Translations under genes and position numbers: made by a program
Notes under the pieces: model-generated
What the model was told of the DNA's origin: nothing
The model's database searches: none
The model's input: only the letters and a program-made list of their open reading frames with translations
In this document: positions 1 through 11,190 of the stretch, one piece after another
Layout: every line of letters begins with the position of its first letter
Numbering within the stretch: the stretch's first letter is position 1
Origin: AcAMD-5 sp044343935
GTDB lineage: Bacteria > Actinomycetota > Actinomycetes > S36-B12 > UBA5976
NCBI GenBank assembly: GCA_044343935.1
Contig: JBIJDU010000006.1
Location: 3,742-67,741 of the forward strand
Direction: 5' to 3'
DNA: 64,000 nucleotides

Positions 1-843
1 GATTCTTCACTGAATCAAACTCAAATCTTTACCAGCAATAACTCCTATTACACCAACACTCCCTCTTATGGGCTACAAGTTAGATTCATCGGTGGGCAAG
101 TAACCGCTACCGAAAAGTTTTTACCTGACACGGATAAAACCAGCAATACGATCTTCTTTAATCGAAATCAAATCCGACAAGGAATGGATGCCGGCGATTC
201 CATCACTTTACCCGATGGCTCAGTGGTGAGTTTTGTCTCTGGCAGCGGCGATAGCGCAGTTAAAGTGAAAATTGAACGAACAGCAGATACCACCGCACCA
301 ACAATTAACACTGCCGAATTTTCCTTGGTTGATGAGGGTAAACTGCCTAAATTCCAACTGGAATATGAATCCTTATCTGATGATCGCTATGTCACTAAAT
401 TAGAACTACTAATTAACTCAAATGTGGTAACCACAATTACAAATCCCGGAGTAAGTGGGGTAATTGAGCATCAGCTAACTAGCGCGAAGCCATTTAGTTA
501 TCAGCTAATTGCAACTGATGGGGCGGGCAACCAAAGTAAATCTGCCGTAACGCCAGCAGTGGTTGGTTGCAGTAATGAAAAGTGTTATGTCGGGGCAACC
601 TGGGAAGTTGAAGCACCTAGTTGGAAACAGAAACTTGGCAATGCCCAACTGCAGGTGTTAGTAAATAAAGCTTGGAAGATAGTTACCAGTTCGGCGCCAG
701 TAAGAAAAGATGGGCTTTGGACTTATGACCTGAAATACACCCCAACAAAAACTGGCAAATTCAAGTATCGAATCTATGTGCTACCAACCAAGAATTGGGC
801 GGCTTATATTGATCGGCCATTTACCCAGCAGGTACCTGGCTAA
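1..843 (+). CDS. Secreted/extracellular protein of unknown function, 5'-truncated
   Basis: The reading frame is open from the first base of the window, so the N-terminus and any signal peptide lie upstream; 280 residues are visible up to the TAA at 841-843. The composition (Thr, Ser, Asn, Lys, many beta-prone stretches) is that of an extracellular protein. A segment around residues 95-185 resembles an Ig-like or fibronectin-like fold, and a GCSNEKCYVGA segment carries two cysteines that could form a disulfide. The last 80 residues resemble a small beta-sandwich (WEVEAPSW, KTGKFKYRIYV). It lies 60 nt upstream of the DUF1800/DUF1501 pair on the same strand and may be functionally linked, although DUF1800 has its own promoter-like hexamer. 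I do not recognise a specific family. Confidence 0.7.
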   Translation, partial: DSSLNQTQIFTSNNSYYTNTPSYGLQVRFIGGQVTATEKFLPDTDKTSNTIFFNRNQIRQGMDAGDSITLPDGSVVSFVSGSGDSAVKVKIERTADTTAPTINTAEFSLVDEGKLPKFQLEYESLSDDRYVTKLELLINSNVVTTITNPGVSGVIEHQLTSAKPFSYQLIATDGAGNQSKSAVTPAVVGCSNEKCYVGATWEVEAPSWKQKLGNAQLQVLVNKAWKIVTSSAPVRKDGLWTYDLKYTPTKTGKFKYRIYVLPTKNWAAYIDRPFTQQVPG

Positions 844-891
844 CTGGCGCCAGATTCAACAATTCCCAAGAATCCAAAGCGCCATCCCGAG

Positions 892-897
892 TATTAT
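892..897 (+). promoter_or_regulatory. -10-like hexamer TATTAT, leaderless start of DUF1800 gene
   Basis: TATTAT ends 6 nt before the ATG at 904. There is no Shine-Dalgarno in front of that ATG, so transcription would begin at or next to the start codon. No clear -35 element is seen. Confidence 0.5.
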
Positions 898-903
898 CTA
901 CTT

Positions 904-2205
904 ATGTCCTCCAGTAGTGAGCGGTTAGCAATCTCCCGGCTGAGCCATCGGTTTGGCTTTGGCCCAAAGCCCGGTGAATTTGCTCGGTTGATCAAAACTG
1001 GACAAAGCCAAGTTGCAACTCAATTACTTAACTCACCAGCGGTTGACATTTTCACGGCAAATCAGATCCCGCCAAATGTTTATGATGCGGGTCGTCGACC
1101 CATGATGACGTCACCTGAATTAGGTAATTACTTAATTGATAAACGCACTCAATTTCAAAGTTTGCTGTTCTGGTGGCTAGACCGAATGGTGATTGCGGAC
1201 CATGGCCTTATGGAGCGAATGACTTGGTTCTGGCATGGCCACTGGGCAACTTCCTACACCAAAGTAGATGATGCGCTGCCGATGTATCTGCAGAATCAAA
1301 CCTTACGTCGACATGCGCTGGGAAATTTTGCGGCGATGTCAAAAGCGATGGTTAACGATGGCGCGCTGATTTTTTGGCTGGATGGACAACTCAATACCGC
1401 AAAAGCGCCCAATGAGAACCTTTCTCGCGAATTAATGGAGTTGTTTATTTTAGGCGTTAATCGCTATTCGGAATCGGACGTTCGAGAAACCGCAAAGGCG
1501 TTAACTGGCTATAAGGTGGTTAAAAATACTGGGGTAGTGTTGTTTAACCCAAGACAGCACCACAATGGGCCCATTAGTTTTCTGGGAACAACTGGAAATT
1601 ACAACGCTGATTCGTTAAGTGATTATTTAGTAAGTCGAGCTGATTGTGCGAAATTTATTGCCGAGCGAATCTGGTATCGCTTCATTTCAAGTGACCATGA
1701 GCTAACGGGGATCAATTATCAACAAGCGTTTCAAGCAAGAGAAATCGCACCGCTAGTGCAAGCAATTGGTAACAGCGCTGCTATTGCTGATCCCCGCTAC
1801 AGCATGGTGAAAAGTCCAGTTGATTGGTTAGTTTCAGTTTGTCGTGCCTTCAAAATTCTGCCAAGTCAGGTAAGAAATCCAACTCAGATCCGCATTGGCT
1901 TAACTACGTTAGGTCAACTGCCGCTCCAGCCGCCAAACGTTGGGGGTTGGCCAGCAGATCAAGCCTGGCTGTCCGCGGCATCAGCCCAGACCCGAATCTC
2001 GTTTGCTTCGATGCTTGCCGGTGAAGCAGATTTGTCTCCAATTGCTGATCTCAAAGCCACAGATCGAGTTGCTGCGATCGCTGATTGGCTTGGCGTATAT
2101 CAATTTAGCGAGCGCACGTTAACTGCGTTTGAGTCAGCTCGAAAAGATCCAACCAGATTAGCAGTTCTGGCAATTTGTTCACCGGAATATCTGGTTGGGG
2201 CCTAA
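904..2205 (+). CDS. DUF1800 family protein
   Basis: This 433-residue protein matches the DUF1800 family: an N-terminal RFGFGPKPGE-like segment, an FWWLDRM...MTWFWHGHWAT core, the NENLSRELMELFILG motif and a C-terminal LPLQPPNVGGWP motif. Members are usually encoded beside a DUF1501 protein, as here, where the next start lies 8 nt downstream. The biochemical role of the family is not established; such pairs are often linked to export or to surface-associated functions. No signal peptide is visible. The start is chosen at the ATG because a TATTAT hexamer lies 6 nt upstream and no ribosome binding site is present. Family assignment is confident, function is not. Confidence 0.85.
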   Translation: MSSSSERLAISRLSHRFGFGPKPGEFARLIKTGQSQVATQLLNSPAVDIFTANQIPPNVYDAGRRPMMTSPELGNYLIDKRTQFQSLLFWWLDRMVIADHGLMERMTWFWHGHWATSYTKVDDALPMYLQNQTLRRHALGNFAAMSKAMVNDGALIFWLDGQLNTAKAPNENLSRELMELFILGVNRYSESDVRETAKALTGYKVVKNTGVVLFNPRQHHNGPISFLGTTGNYNADSLSDYLVSRADCAKFIAERIWYRFISSDHELTGINYQQAFQAREIAPLVQAIGNSAAIADPRYSMVKSPVDWLVSVCRAFKILPSQVRNPTQIRIGLTTLGQLPLQPPNVGGWPADQAWLSAASAQTRISFASMLAGEADLSPIADLKATDRVAAIADWLGVYQFSERTLTAFESARKDPTRLAVLAICSPEYLVGA

Positions 2206-2213
2206 GGAGAAAA

Positions 2214-3443
2214 ATGGATACCATCACGCGCCGAAAGTTTCTCCAAGTCTTTGGTGCTAGCGCGGCTGGCGCGGTTGCTACCACGCTGTCATACGACCAA
2301 ATTGCACAAGCGGCAATTGATCGACCATTGCCCCTTGGCACCCCAATTTTGGTAGTGGTAACCCTTTACGGTGGCAATGATGGCTTAAACACCGTTGTTC
2401 CAGTAACGGATCCGATCTATCAATCAATGCGCCCTGGCATTGCTTACACGCCAGATCAAGTGCTGCCACTTGCCGATAATCTCTACTTAAACGGTTCGAT
2501 GGATGGCTTGCATTATTTGTGGCAACAAAACAAAGTTGCCATTGTGAGAGGAGTTGGTTATCCAAATCCTGATCGATCCCATTTTGCTTCGATGGCCATT
2601 TGGCAATCGGCAAATTTAACTGCAGTTAAGTCTGGTTGGTTAGGCCGATGGGTAGAGACGCAGCCGAGAGATCCGCTGCTGGCAATTTCGTTAGGTTCCG
2701 TGCTGCCGCCACTGTTAGCTGGTTCTAAGCGTCCTGGTTCAGTATTGCCCTTAGGTGGTTTGAAAGTTCCAACCGGCCCATTAGGTGCTGAATGCCGCCG
2801 ACTTTCCGCACCAAGTAAAAGTGATAACGAACTGCAAGCATTAGCAGCACAATCAATGCGAGATTTATTCACCGTTTCAGCTGATGTCACGCCAATTCTG
2901 AAAGGTCCGGCGCCAGCAGCGCCAGATCTACCAACTGCAATTGGTAGCAATGCTGGCGGTGATACGAATTTGTCCCAACAACTAGATGTGGTAGCGAAGT
3001 TGATTGCTGCTGGTGCACCAACTCGAGTCTGGGTAACTTCGCTGGGTGGTTTTGACACTCATGCTGATGGCAAGGATTCGCAATCTATTTTGTTGGATGT
3101 GGTTTCTGATGGAATTACTAGATTCATGTCACAGTTGAAATCAACTGAGCGAAGTAAAGATGTGGTGGTGCTGGTTTACAGTGAGTTTGGCCGAAGGGTT
3201 AGAGCTAATGCTTCCGAAGGAACTGACCATGGCACCTCAGGCCCGGTATTTGTAATTGGTGATCGGGTTAAAGGTGGTTTTTATGGCGATCAACCTTCAT
3301 TGGCTAATCTCAAAAATGACGATCTGGCAGTTACGACAGATTTTAGAGACATTTATGCCAGCGTGTTAGAGCAGGTATTACAAACGCCAGCGGAGCGAAT
3401 CCTAGGGAACTGGCGCAGTCGTATTCCGCTGTTTACTGCTTAG
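2214..3443 (+). CDS. DUF1501 family protein with Tat signal
   Basis: The start is set at ATG 2214, preceded by AAGGAG at 2204-2209 that overlaps the stop of DUF1800; this gives 409 residues. The N-terminus has a twin-arginine signal (TRRKFLQVFGASAAGA), so export of the folded protein by Tat is expected. Family motifs are YGGNDGLNTVVP near residue 50, SEFGRR and GTDHGTSGP near residues 330-345. The fold belongs to the alkaline-phosphatase/sulfatase-like superfamily, but the substrate is unknown. It is translated with DUF1800 and probably works with it. The gene converges on the following metalloprotease with 2 nt between stop codons, around a GCGCTAGCGC palindrome. Confidence 0.87.
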   Translation: MDTITRRKFLQVFGASAAGAVATTLSYDQIAQAAIDRPLPLGTPILVVVTLYGGNDGLNTVVPVTDPIYQSMRPGIAYTPDQVLPLADNLYLNGSMDGLHYLWQQNKVAIVRGVGYPNPDRSHFASMAIWQSANLTAVKSGWLGRWVETQPRDPLLAISLGSVLPPLLAGSKRPGSVLPLGGLKVPTGPLGAECRRLSAPSKSDNELQALAAQSMRDLFTVSADVTPILKGPAPAAPDLPTAIGSNAGGDTNLSQQLDVVAKLIAAGAPTRVWVTSLGGFDTHADGKDSQSILLDVVSDGITRFMSQLKSTERSKDVVVLVYSEFGRRVRANASEGTDHGTSGPVFVIGDRVKGGFYGDQPSLANLKNDDLAVTTDFRDIYASVLEQVLQTPAERILGNWRSRIPLFTA

Positions 3444-3445
3444 CG

Positions 3446-5200
3446 CTAGCGCCTCTTGTAACCAGCAGGGCATTTTGGTTTTACCGCTTTCACCTTTTTA
3501 GTTTTTACCCCGTTAGTGCAGGTAATTGTTTTCGTTACTGGTGTCGGCACTACTACTGGTTTATTTCGCTCGGCTTCAAGGAGTCTAAATTCAGCTTCAG
3601 TCATTACCGAAAATGTGGCAGTATCGCCAATCACGCTGTGAGCAAAAACCACTAAGCCATCGGTCTTGGCATGTTGATTTGTTGACAGTGGCGCGGTGGC
3701 ATATCGCTCCAGGTCGGTATTAAAGGAAACTGGCTTATCTTGCTCGGAGGCAATAATCTGAACTGGCCCCTTAATTGATGCAATCGTAAAGTCAATCACG
3801 TATGCCAGCAGACCAGTGTTTGCACCTAAGGTATCAAAATTAGTATTAGTCCGATATTCAATCATTAGCGCTTTGCTGCCACTAATGGGATGAATATAAA
3901 GCCGTTTACCACTCCCGGAGTTAATTGGGGCTAGGGTAATTTTTTCACTACTAATTGCAGTGAGCTGACAAACCACATCGGTATCAGGAAGCCAGCCTTG
4001 CACAAATCGATGAAAGCCCAGAAAAGTATTCGCGCTGCCAGAAGTGTTTCCCATTAAGTCAAAGGGCCCAGGAGATTTACCAGTATTTGGTCCAGATTGC
4101 AGATATAAGTCATACATCCCCAATAAGTGACCATACTCATGGGCGAATACCTTCCAACTTGGCACGCCAGGGGTATTGATGGTGCCAATTACGCCATTTA
4201 CTAATTGGGAATTAACAATGGTGTCTTTGCCAGCAGTTAATTTGTGGCCAGGAAATGCGGAACCATAATATCGCATGGAATCTGCAGTTGGGGCAAAAAA
4301 GTTAAGGCTGGCATAGCCTGATAGATCAGCTTGGGTGTTTGCAATTCGTAGTGCTTCATTAATCAGGTTCAGATCTTTTCTGCCACCCTGAACATCAAAT
4401 TTACCTTCACTATTAGGTGCAAAGCTCTTCTCGCTGCTATTTACTCTTACTACCTTTGGGTGAACATCAAATAAGACATTTAATTTATTGTAAGAATTAA
4501 ACAAAAAGAACTCATTAGTTATCTTTGGCGATAACACATTGTTAACGCTTGTCATTAAATCGCCAGTAAACGGCGCATCGGGAAAATCCAGCACGATAAT
4601 TAAGTTTTTAGTAGTGCCAGTAGCTGGCACTCGGTCGTTATTGCGCGGAAACCCTAATCGCAGCTCGCCTAATCGATAATCATCCATTTTGCAATCGGCC
4701 GGCAATCTGGCTGGAGTGTCAATCTTGAAGCCGAGACCGCCACCCTTGTAGTAACTAGATCCTGGTTGAATCTCAAACACTTTTTCATCAGTAGATAACT
4801 TAAGTCGCCAGGTAACGCCAGCTGCATTTCTAAAGTAATACCCAGCAGCATCTCGATTCAGACTGCCAATCTGCCACGGCGGGGCTTGATCAGAGCTGCT
4901 TATTGAATCCAGTGCCACATAACAGCCGATTACCGAAATTGGCTCAGTTGCATAATCTGTGCTGTTTGGCTTGAGTAACGTAAATTCTTGACCAGTGTTT
5001 TGAAAAACTAATTTAGTGGTCTTTGGTGTTGGAAGAGTTGGTGAGACATCAACAATATTGGGGCAGGCGGCTAACCATTCTGGTCGCTTCAACCCATTGG
5101 CTTGTGCTGTTACTACCTGAAATAAGCTAAGTAACAGAAATGAAATTGAGAATAATGAAATAAATCTGTTGCTGAATCTGACGGTATTGGCTCCGAGCAC
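3446..5200 (-). CDS. Secreted M6-like metalloprotease with basic Cys tail
   Basis: This 584-residue exported protein starts with a hydrophobic signal peptide (residues about 13-35, ending near TAQANG). A zinc-protease signature of the HExxHxxGxxD type, AHEYGHLLGMYDLY, lies near residue 355, followed by a PFDLMG segment, as in M6 (immune inhibitor A-like) peptidases. It probably degrades extracellular protein. The extreme C-terminus is a basic tail with two cysteines 15 residues apart (TITC ... PKCPAGYKRR), shared with the proteases ending at 26993 and 48280. The GTG start has no Shine-Dalgarno but has TAAAAT 6 nt upstream, suggesting a leaderless mRNA. Confidence 0.8.
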   Translation of the reverse strand: MLGANTVRFSNRFISLFSISFLLLSLFQVVTAQANGLKRPEWLAACPNIVDVSPTLPTPKTTKLVFQNTGQEFTLLKPNSTDYATEPISVIGCYVALDSISSSDQAPPWQIGSLNRDAAGYYFRNAAGVTWRLKLSTDEKVFEIQPGSSYYKGGGLGFKIDTPARLPADCKMDDYRLGELRLGFPRNNDRVPATGTTKNLIIVLDFPDAPFTGDLMTSVNNVLSPKITNEFFLFNSYNKLNVLFDVHPKVVRVNSSEKSFAPNSEGKFDVQGGRKDLNLINEALRIANTQADLSGYASLNFFAPTADSMRYYGSAFPGHKLTAGKDTIVNSQLVNGVIGTINTPGVPSWKVFAHEYGHLLGMYDLYLQSGPNTGKSPGPFDLMGNTSGSANTFLGFHRFVQGWLPDTDVVCQLTAISSEKITLAPINSGSGKRLYIHPISGSKALMIEYRTNTNFDTLGANTGLLAYVIDFTIASIKGPVQIIASEQDKPVSFNTDLERYATAPLSTNQHAKTDGLVVFAHSVIGDTATFSVMTEAEFRLLEAERNKPVVVPTPVTKTITCTNGVKTKKVKAVKPKCPAGYKRR

Positions 5201-5206
5201 GGCCAG

Positions 5207-5212
5207 ATTTTA
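5207..5212 (-). promoter_or_regulatory. -10-like hexamer TAAAAT, leaderless GTG start
   Basis: On the minus strand TAAAAT is followed by six bases and then the GTG start of the metalloprotease at 5200. No ribosome binding site is seen. Confidence 0.45.
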
Positions 5213-5259
5213 CAGGTCAAGCGACTTATTACCTGGGCATAGCGGTTCGGTAGCGAGTG

Positions 5260-8200
5260 CTATCGCCTAACTACCACCACAACACAGCGATTCTTGAACT
5301 CTGCGCAGAGCGGGCTGACTTTGCCACCCTTGTTCTTCACCTTGATTGGAATGCTCTTGTCAATGGTTCGTATCGCTTCAGTTGCGGCAACTGCCCTTCG
5401 AGCCGCAAACTTACGATCTGATTTGGGCTCAGTTGGCTTGGCATAAGCTTCCAGCACAATCTTCTTTACTGGCTTATCAAAGATTGAAGTTAGTGGGATG
5501 GTGTAGCTGTCGGCAACAGTGCGCTGCAATCGATTAAACCCAATTGTCACCTGATCTGGCGCATCAATAACTAAGATCTTAAGTGAAGTAGATCGCAAAG
5601 TGTTTTGCGGCGATACCCCAACCACCTGCAGCGTATGTTCGCCAAGCTCAATACCTTCAGGTAGATCATTTAACGTCTCAAACGTGCCGTCTTCTTTAAC
5701 CTCTACTTCACCCACAAATGTTGGCTCGGAGAAGATAAAGATCTTGGCTAAGGAGAACGGCATAAAGCCAGTGCCAGCAGACTTAATCTGTAGTTCCCGC
5801 GGCAATGTAAACAAGTTGTTTCTTACTACCGGTGGATTTAGTTGGCTTTGGGATTGCGCGGATAAGTCCAACTCCCAAAGATCTGATTTAACATTTATGC
5901 CAGCATTATTGGTTTTGGTGGTGGTTACCACATTTACTTCTTTATTGCCCTCTAGTACTACTGGGGTAAGGGATGGCTGAGGTGGCGTTGGCAAAATAAC
6001 CGGCACAACTTGTGTTGGTTGCGGCTTCTCAAACGTGTAAGTAAGTGGCGTTGCAGCACCGTTATTTATCACTACTTCATATCTGCCTGGTCGCAGTGAC
6101 CTAGTTTCTAACTCAAATTGAGTAGGTGACTGCCGCCAGTTAGTTGGATCAATAGATAGTCCATTTAAGGTGACATTAGTAATTGGCCGAGTGAAATTAC
6201 CTTCAACTCTATTTGTTGGGGCAAATGGATTAGCTGGAATTGAAGGTGGCCGGACTACATCAGTTTGAGCTGGACGAGGCGGTATTGGTGCCCTTGGTAT
6301 CACTTCATTACTAGCAATTGAAACAGCGGAGTTAACTCCGCTATAGATTGCAATTGAGGTAAAGGTGTAGCTGACCCCATTGCTTAAGCCAGTAACCGTG
6401 CAAGAGCCTTCGGCTCCATTCACTGTACAGGTAAATCCACCTGGACTCGAGGTCACTAAATATGAAGTTGGTGTTTCAGATGCTGGCGGTGTGACGGTAA
6501 CTGTTGCTCTGCCATTACCAGGTGTGGCAACTGGTGCTCCCGGAACTTCCGGTGCGCCCGTGGTAAAGCTTCTAACAGTTCCATAAATCGGACCGCCGAT
6601 TGTATTTGTGGAATAAGACTGGAAGTAGTACGTGGTATTGAAATTCAGCGACGAGACGTTAGCTGATACTGAAGTTGCGGCATAGCCTGAAGTGGTGGCG
6701 TTTGTACTTGGTGTAATGATGCTAACCGCTGCGTTATCAGAAGTTGCGCAATTGCTTAAAGTGCTGGAGACACTGATACAGAATCGGTTGGTGGTATTTA
6801 TTCCATTAGCTACGACCGAAGAATTGAGCACGGCCGTTGAGCCAGATATGGAGCTTGCAGCAGCACTGGTATTTGTTGGTGCCCCTGAAACATTGATCGT
6901 AATTGCTTTGATATCTGATCGAGCAACGGCAACGCCTGCGGAACCCGTTCCATACTCAATAATATAACCATTTACGCTTGAAGTATTAGTACCGCTTAGA
7001 TCATTCCAACAAGAGCTAGTTGCATTCTGGACCAAGTTCCAATTCGTTACAGCGTAATCTTCATCACTTGCGTTATTTGGTTCTCCGCTGCACCAGTTTG
7101 CATAATTCAAGCCTTCGCTAGTTACGACCGAACCATTAGCAACACCTTGCCAGAATTGTTTGCCTGCTTCAGGTGATCCACCCGTTGGATCCCATTCCCA
7201 TCGACCTTCAGTTGCAGCATCTGAGGCACCAATCCATACGTTTGCCGCATTTGCAATGTTCTTAAAAACGAAATCTTGCTCTGCAGCCGAAGTTATCGTT
7301 ACTAGGTAGCCTGACAGTCCCAAATATGTGCTGGCTTTTGCGGCGGCATTGGCATCTGCCCAGGAAATCCGAGCATGGGCGCCGCCAGTGCGAGCAACAT
7401 AGTAATTACCTCTAAATGAAGCAAAGCCAGATATAAATTTAGTTGCGGATACTCGTAATTCCAGTGCACCGACCGTTGCACCAGTAGTGATCTTTAGGGT
7501 AGCTAAGGCAGCATTTATTTCTGTTGCGGTGCCAATAATTGTCAAGTTTGTGAAGCTTGATTCTGAGCCGGCCGCAAAGCCAAATGCTCGCTCAGCTGTA
7601 CCTAAATTAGCTATTTTTGCCGTGGTTCCAGCCCCAGCATTGATCAAGGATAGGGTAACTGAATAGTCAACGTTCGGCTGTAAGCCAGATACCGAAATTC
7701 CACTGGCATTAAAGTCAGTTACATTTGCATTAATACTAAACGATGGTGGAGCAGTAACTAATGCTGCTTCATACAGAATGTTTACTGTGAAAGTATTAGT
7801 GCTCGATAGCGCACCTGCATCAGTTGCTGTAATTGTGAAGACGTCCGTAACGGATTGGGTAATCGCATTAATGGCTGTATCGTTTGGATCATAAACATAG
7901 GCGCCAGTTGTCTCATTAATACTAAAGGTGCCATAAATTCCTGCCTTTGAAACAGAACCACCAGCTGAAACACCGTCTGTTAAAGCAAATGTGAATGAAT
8001 TGTTGTCTGGGTCAGTCGGGGTGATGTTTCCAGTTTGATTGGTATAGGTATCCGCATCGGCAGTGTCATAAAGGGTGATACTGCTGGCAGCTAGGACTGG
8101 CGCATCATTGACCGTAGTAATGTTGATGTTAAACGTAGTTGAAGCACTGTTTCCAGTAGCAGGAACTGCAGTAAAAGTTACTGTTCTAGTTGCTGCTGGA

Positions 8201-9339
8201 TTATCAGATGTTGATGCATAAGTTAATAGTCGAGCTACCTTCTGAACATTTGCTGCTGTTGCAAGAGTTCCAACTACGCGAATATTATCAATATAGAGTG
8301 AACCGCCAGCAACTTTACCACAAGTTCGATCATGGGTACCATTGACGAAAACAAATCGGTAATTTCCAGTAACCGGAATGTTGGCACTAGTGGTAGTCCA
8401 TGGCTGACTAATTCCATTAGAGTCAATAACTTCAGTTTGTGCACCGGTGGTTGTGTTTACGATATAACCGTATGCGTCATAATCGTCACCACCATCTGCA
8501 GCAGACCAATCAAAAGAAATCACATCTCCTTGAGCTGCTGCAAATGGTTCACTAACAGCTGCTGGACCATGAACAACATCGCAGCCGACCTTAGTGCCCA
8601 TTGTGCTAAATAGTCTTAACGACTTTTCCCCTTCGTTCTTAACCGAAGTCGTGATTTCGGCCGAAAAAGTTGCAGAATCAGGAATGTTGTTATCCCGGTT
8701 TGTGGTATTAGCTGGATATGTGTTGTTTGAGTCATCTGAAACAAATCCACCTAAACTAGTGACACCTAAGTTAATAAAGTGATTCTGATTCCCCAAGCCC
8801 ACAATTGTCCAACCAGCTAGTCTAGTCGAAATACTTGGAGGGCTGGTGTTTCCGTCATCAACTGTTATTGCACCGACGGTTGCATTTTCAAAACCTGAGT
8901 TTCCAAATGCACTTGTGAAGTTGATCCGAAGTGGCTGTCCATTTGTACCATTCTTGGTTTCATCAATAGAGGCAAATGGTTTGGCGGTTGTGTTGTCACC
9001 TACATAAATCTGATTACCAACAACTGAAACTACACCATCATCAATAACTGGAGTTTGAACTTTCTGCAGACTCAATACGTCAGATGCAGCTTGTGAGCCA
9101 ATTGCAAACTCAATGTATTTTCCATCAAAGGGACCACCAGTTACGGTAAGCCCAGCACCAGCAAGCACTGCCGCAGCATTTTCAGTGTAGGAAACTGTTG
9201 CCCCATCACCAACACCGGCATTTGCAGCTGAAGCACTTAGTGATGGGAGAAATACCTGAAGCAGCACAAGAGCTGAGAAGATTGCGAAAAGCCGTTGGGT
9301 GAAACCAAACCTTTCATCAGTATGCCTCACCAGCAACAT
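5260..9339 (-). CDS. Giant secreted adhesin with C-type lectin, cadherin/VCBS-like and Fn3-like domains
   Basis: The 1359-residue protein begins with a signal peptide (about 1-38, ending SASAANAG) after a GGGAG ribosome binding site. The N-terminal half is beta-rich, with a TVNDAPVL cadherin/VCBS-type motif and a repeat unit (GTFSINETTGAYVYDP) near residues 410-520. A C-type lectin-like domain spans roughly residues 643-800, with WIGASD, GEPNN, WND and GYIIEY motifs; an EPN triad together with WND is the calcium-dependent mannose-type sugar site in animal lectins. Two fibronectin-III-like domains follow (about 815-1015), then a Pro-rich linker and a beta-rich C-terminus ending in RCVVVVVRR. 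No LPXTG motif is seen. It probably binds glycans at the cell surface. Confidence 0.75.
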   Translation of the reverse strand: MLLVRHTDERFGFTQRLFAIFSALVLLQVFLPSLSASAANAGVGDGATVSYTENAAAVLAGAGLTVTGGPFDGKYIEFAIGSQAASDVLSLQKVQTPVIDDGVVSVVGNQIYVGDNTTAKPFASIDETKNGTNGQPLRINFTSAFGNSGFENATVGAITVDDGNTSPPSISTRLAGWTIVGLGNQNHFINLGVTSLGGFVSDDSNNTYPANTTNRDNNIPDSATFSAEITTSVKNEGEKSLRLFSTMGTKVGCDVVHGPAAVSEPFAAAQGDVISFDWSAADGGDDYDAYGYIVNTTTGAQTEVIDSNGISQPWTTTSANIPVTGNYRFVFVNGTHDRTCGKVAGGSLYIDNIRVVGTLATAANVQKVARLLTYASTSDNPAATRTVTFTAVPATGNSASTTFNINITTVNDAPVLAASSITLYDTADADTYTNQTGNITPTDPDNNSFTFALTDGVSAGGSVSKAGIYGTFSINETTGAYVYDPNDTAINAITQSVTDVFTITATDAGALSSTNTFTVNILYEAALVTAPPSFSINANVTDFNASGISVSGLQPNVDYSVTLSLINAGAGTTAKIANLGTAERAFGFAAGSESSFTNLTIIGTATEINAALATLKITTGATVGALELRVSATKFISGFASFRGNYYVARTGGAHARISWADANAAAKASTYLGLSGYLVTITSAAEQDFVFKNIANAANVWIGASDAATEGRWEWDPTGGSPEAGKQFWQGVANGSVVTSEGLNYANWCSGEPNNASDEDYAVTNWNLVQNATSSCWNDLSGTNTSSVNGYIIEYGTGSAGVAVARSDIKAITINVSGAPTNTSAAASSISGSTAVLNSSVVANGINTTNRFCISVSSTLSNCATSDNAAVSIITPSTNATTSGYAATSVSANVSSLNFNTTYYFQSYSTNTIGGPIYGTVRSFTTGAPEVPGAPVATPGNGRATVTVTPPASETPTSYLVTSSPGGFTCTVNGAEGSCTVTGLSNGVSYTFTSIAIYSGVNSAVSIASNEVIPRAPIPPRPAQTDVVRPPSIPANPFAPTNRVEGNFTRPITNVTLNGLSIDPTNWRQSPTQFELETRSLRPGRYEVVINNGAATPLTYTFEKPQPTQVVPVILPTPPQPSLTPVVLEGNKEVNVVTTTKTNNAGINVKSDLWELDLSAQSQSQLNPPVVRNNLFTLPRELQIKSAGTGFMPFSLAKIFIFSEPTFVGEVEVKEDGTFETLNDLPEGIELGEHTLQVVGVSPQNTLRSTSLKILVIDAPDQVTIGFNRLQRTVADSYTIPLTSIFDKPVKKIVLEAYAKPTEPKSDRKFAARRAVAATEAIRTIDKSIPIKVKNKGGKVSPLCAEFKNRCVVVVVRR

Positions 9340-9481
9340 CTTTACTCCCGCTTTAGTGACCTATAGTCATGAATTAAGCATCCCACTAGATTGTGAACAT
9401 AATTCAAACTATTGGTCTAAAGATACCGCAGGAAACTGTGACCTGCACAATGCACCAACCGTGGTGTTTTTGTTGAAGGGG

Positions 9482-11186
<1,705 letters not shown>

Positions 11187-11190
<4 letters not shown>

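Noticed and set aside
2278..3058. Minus-strand frames opposite the DUF1501 gene
   Set aside because: The DUF1501 motifs on the plus strand are clear; the antisense frames have no recognisable features.
5346..8782. Several plus-strand reading frames opposite the giant adhesin
   Set aside because: They are antisense shadows of a low-complexity Thr/Ser/Ala-rich gene and have no family features or ribosome binding sites.
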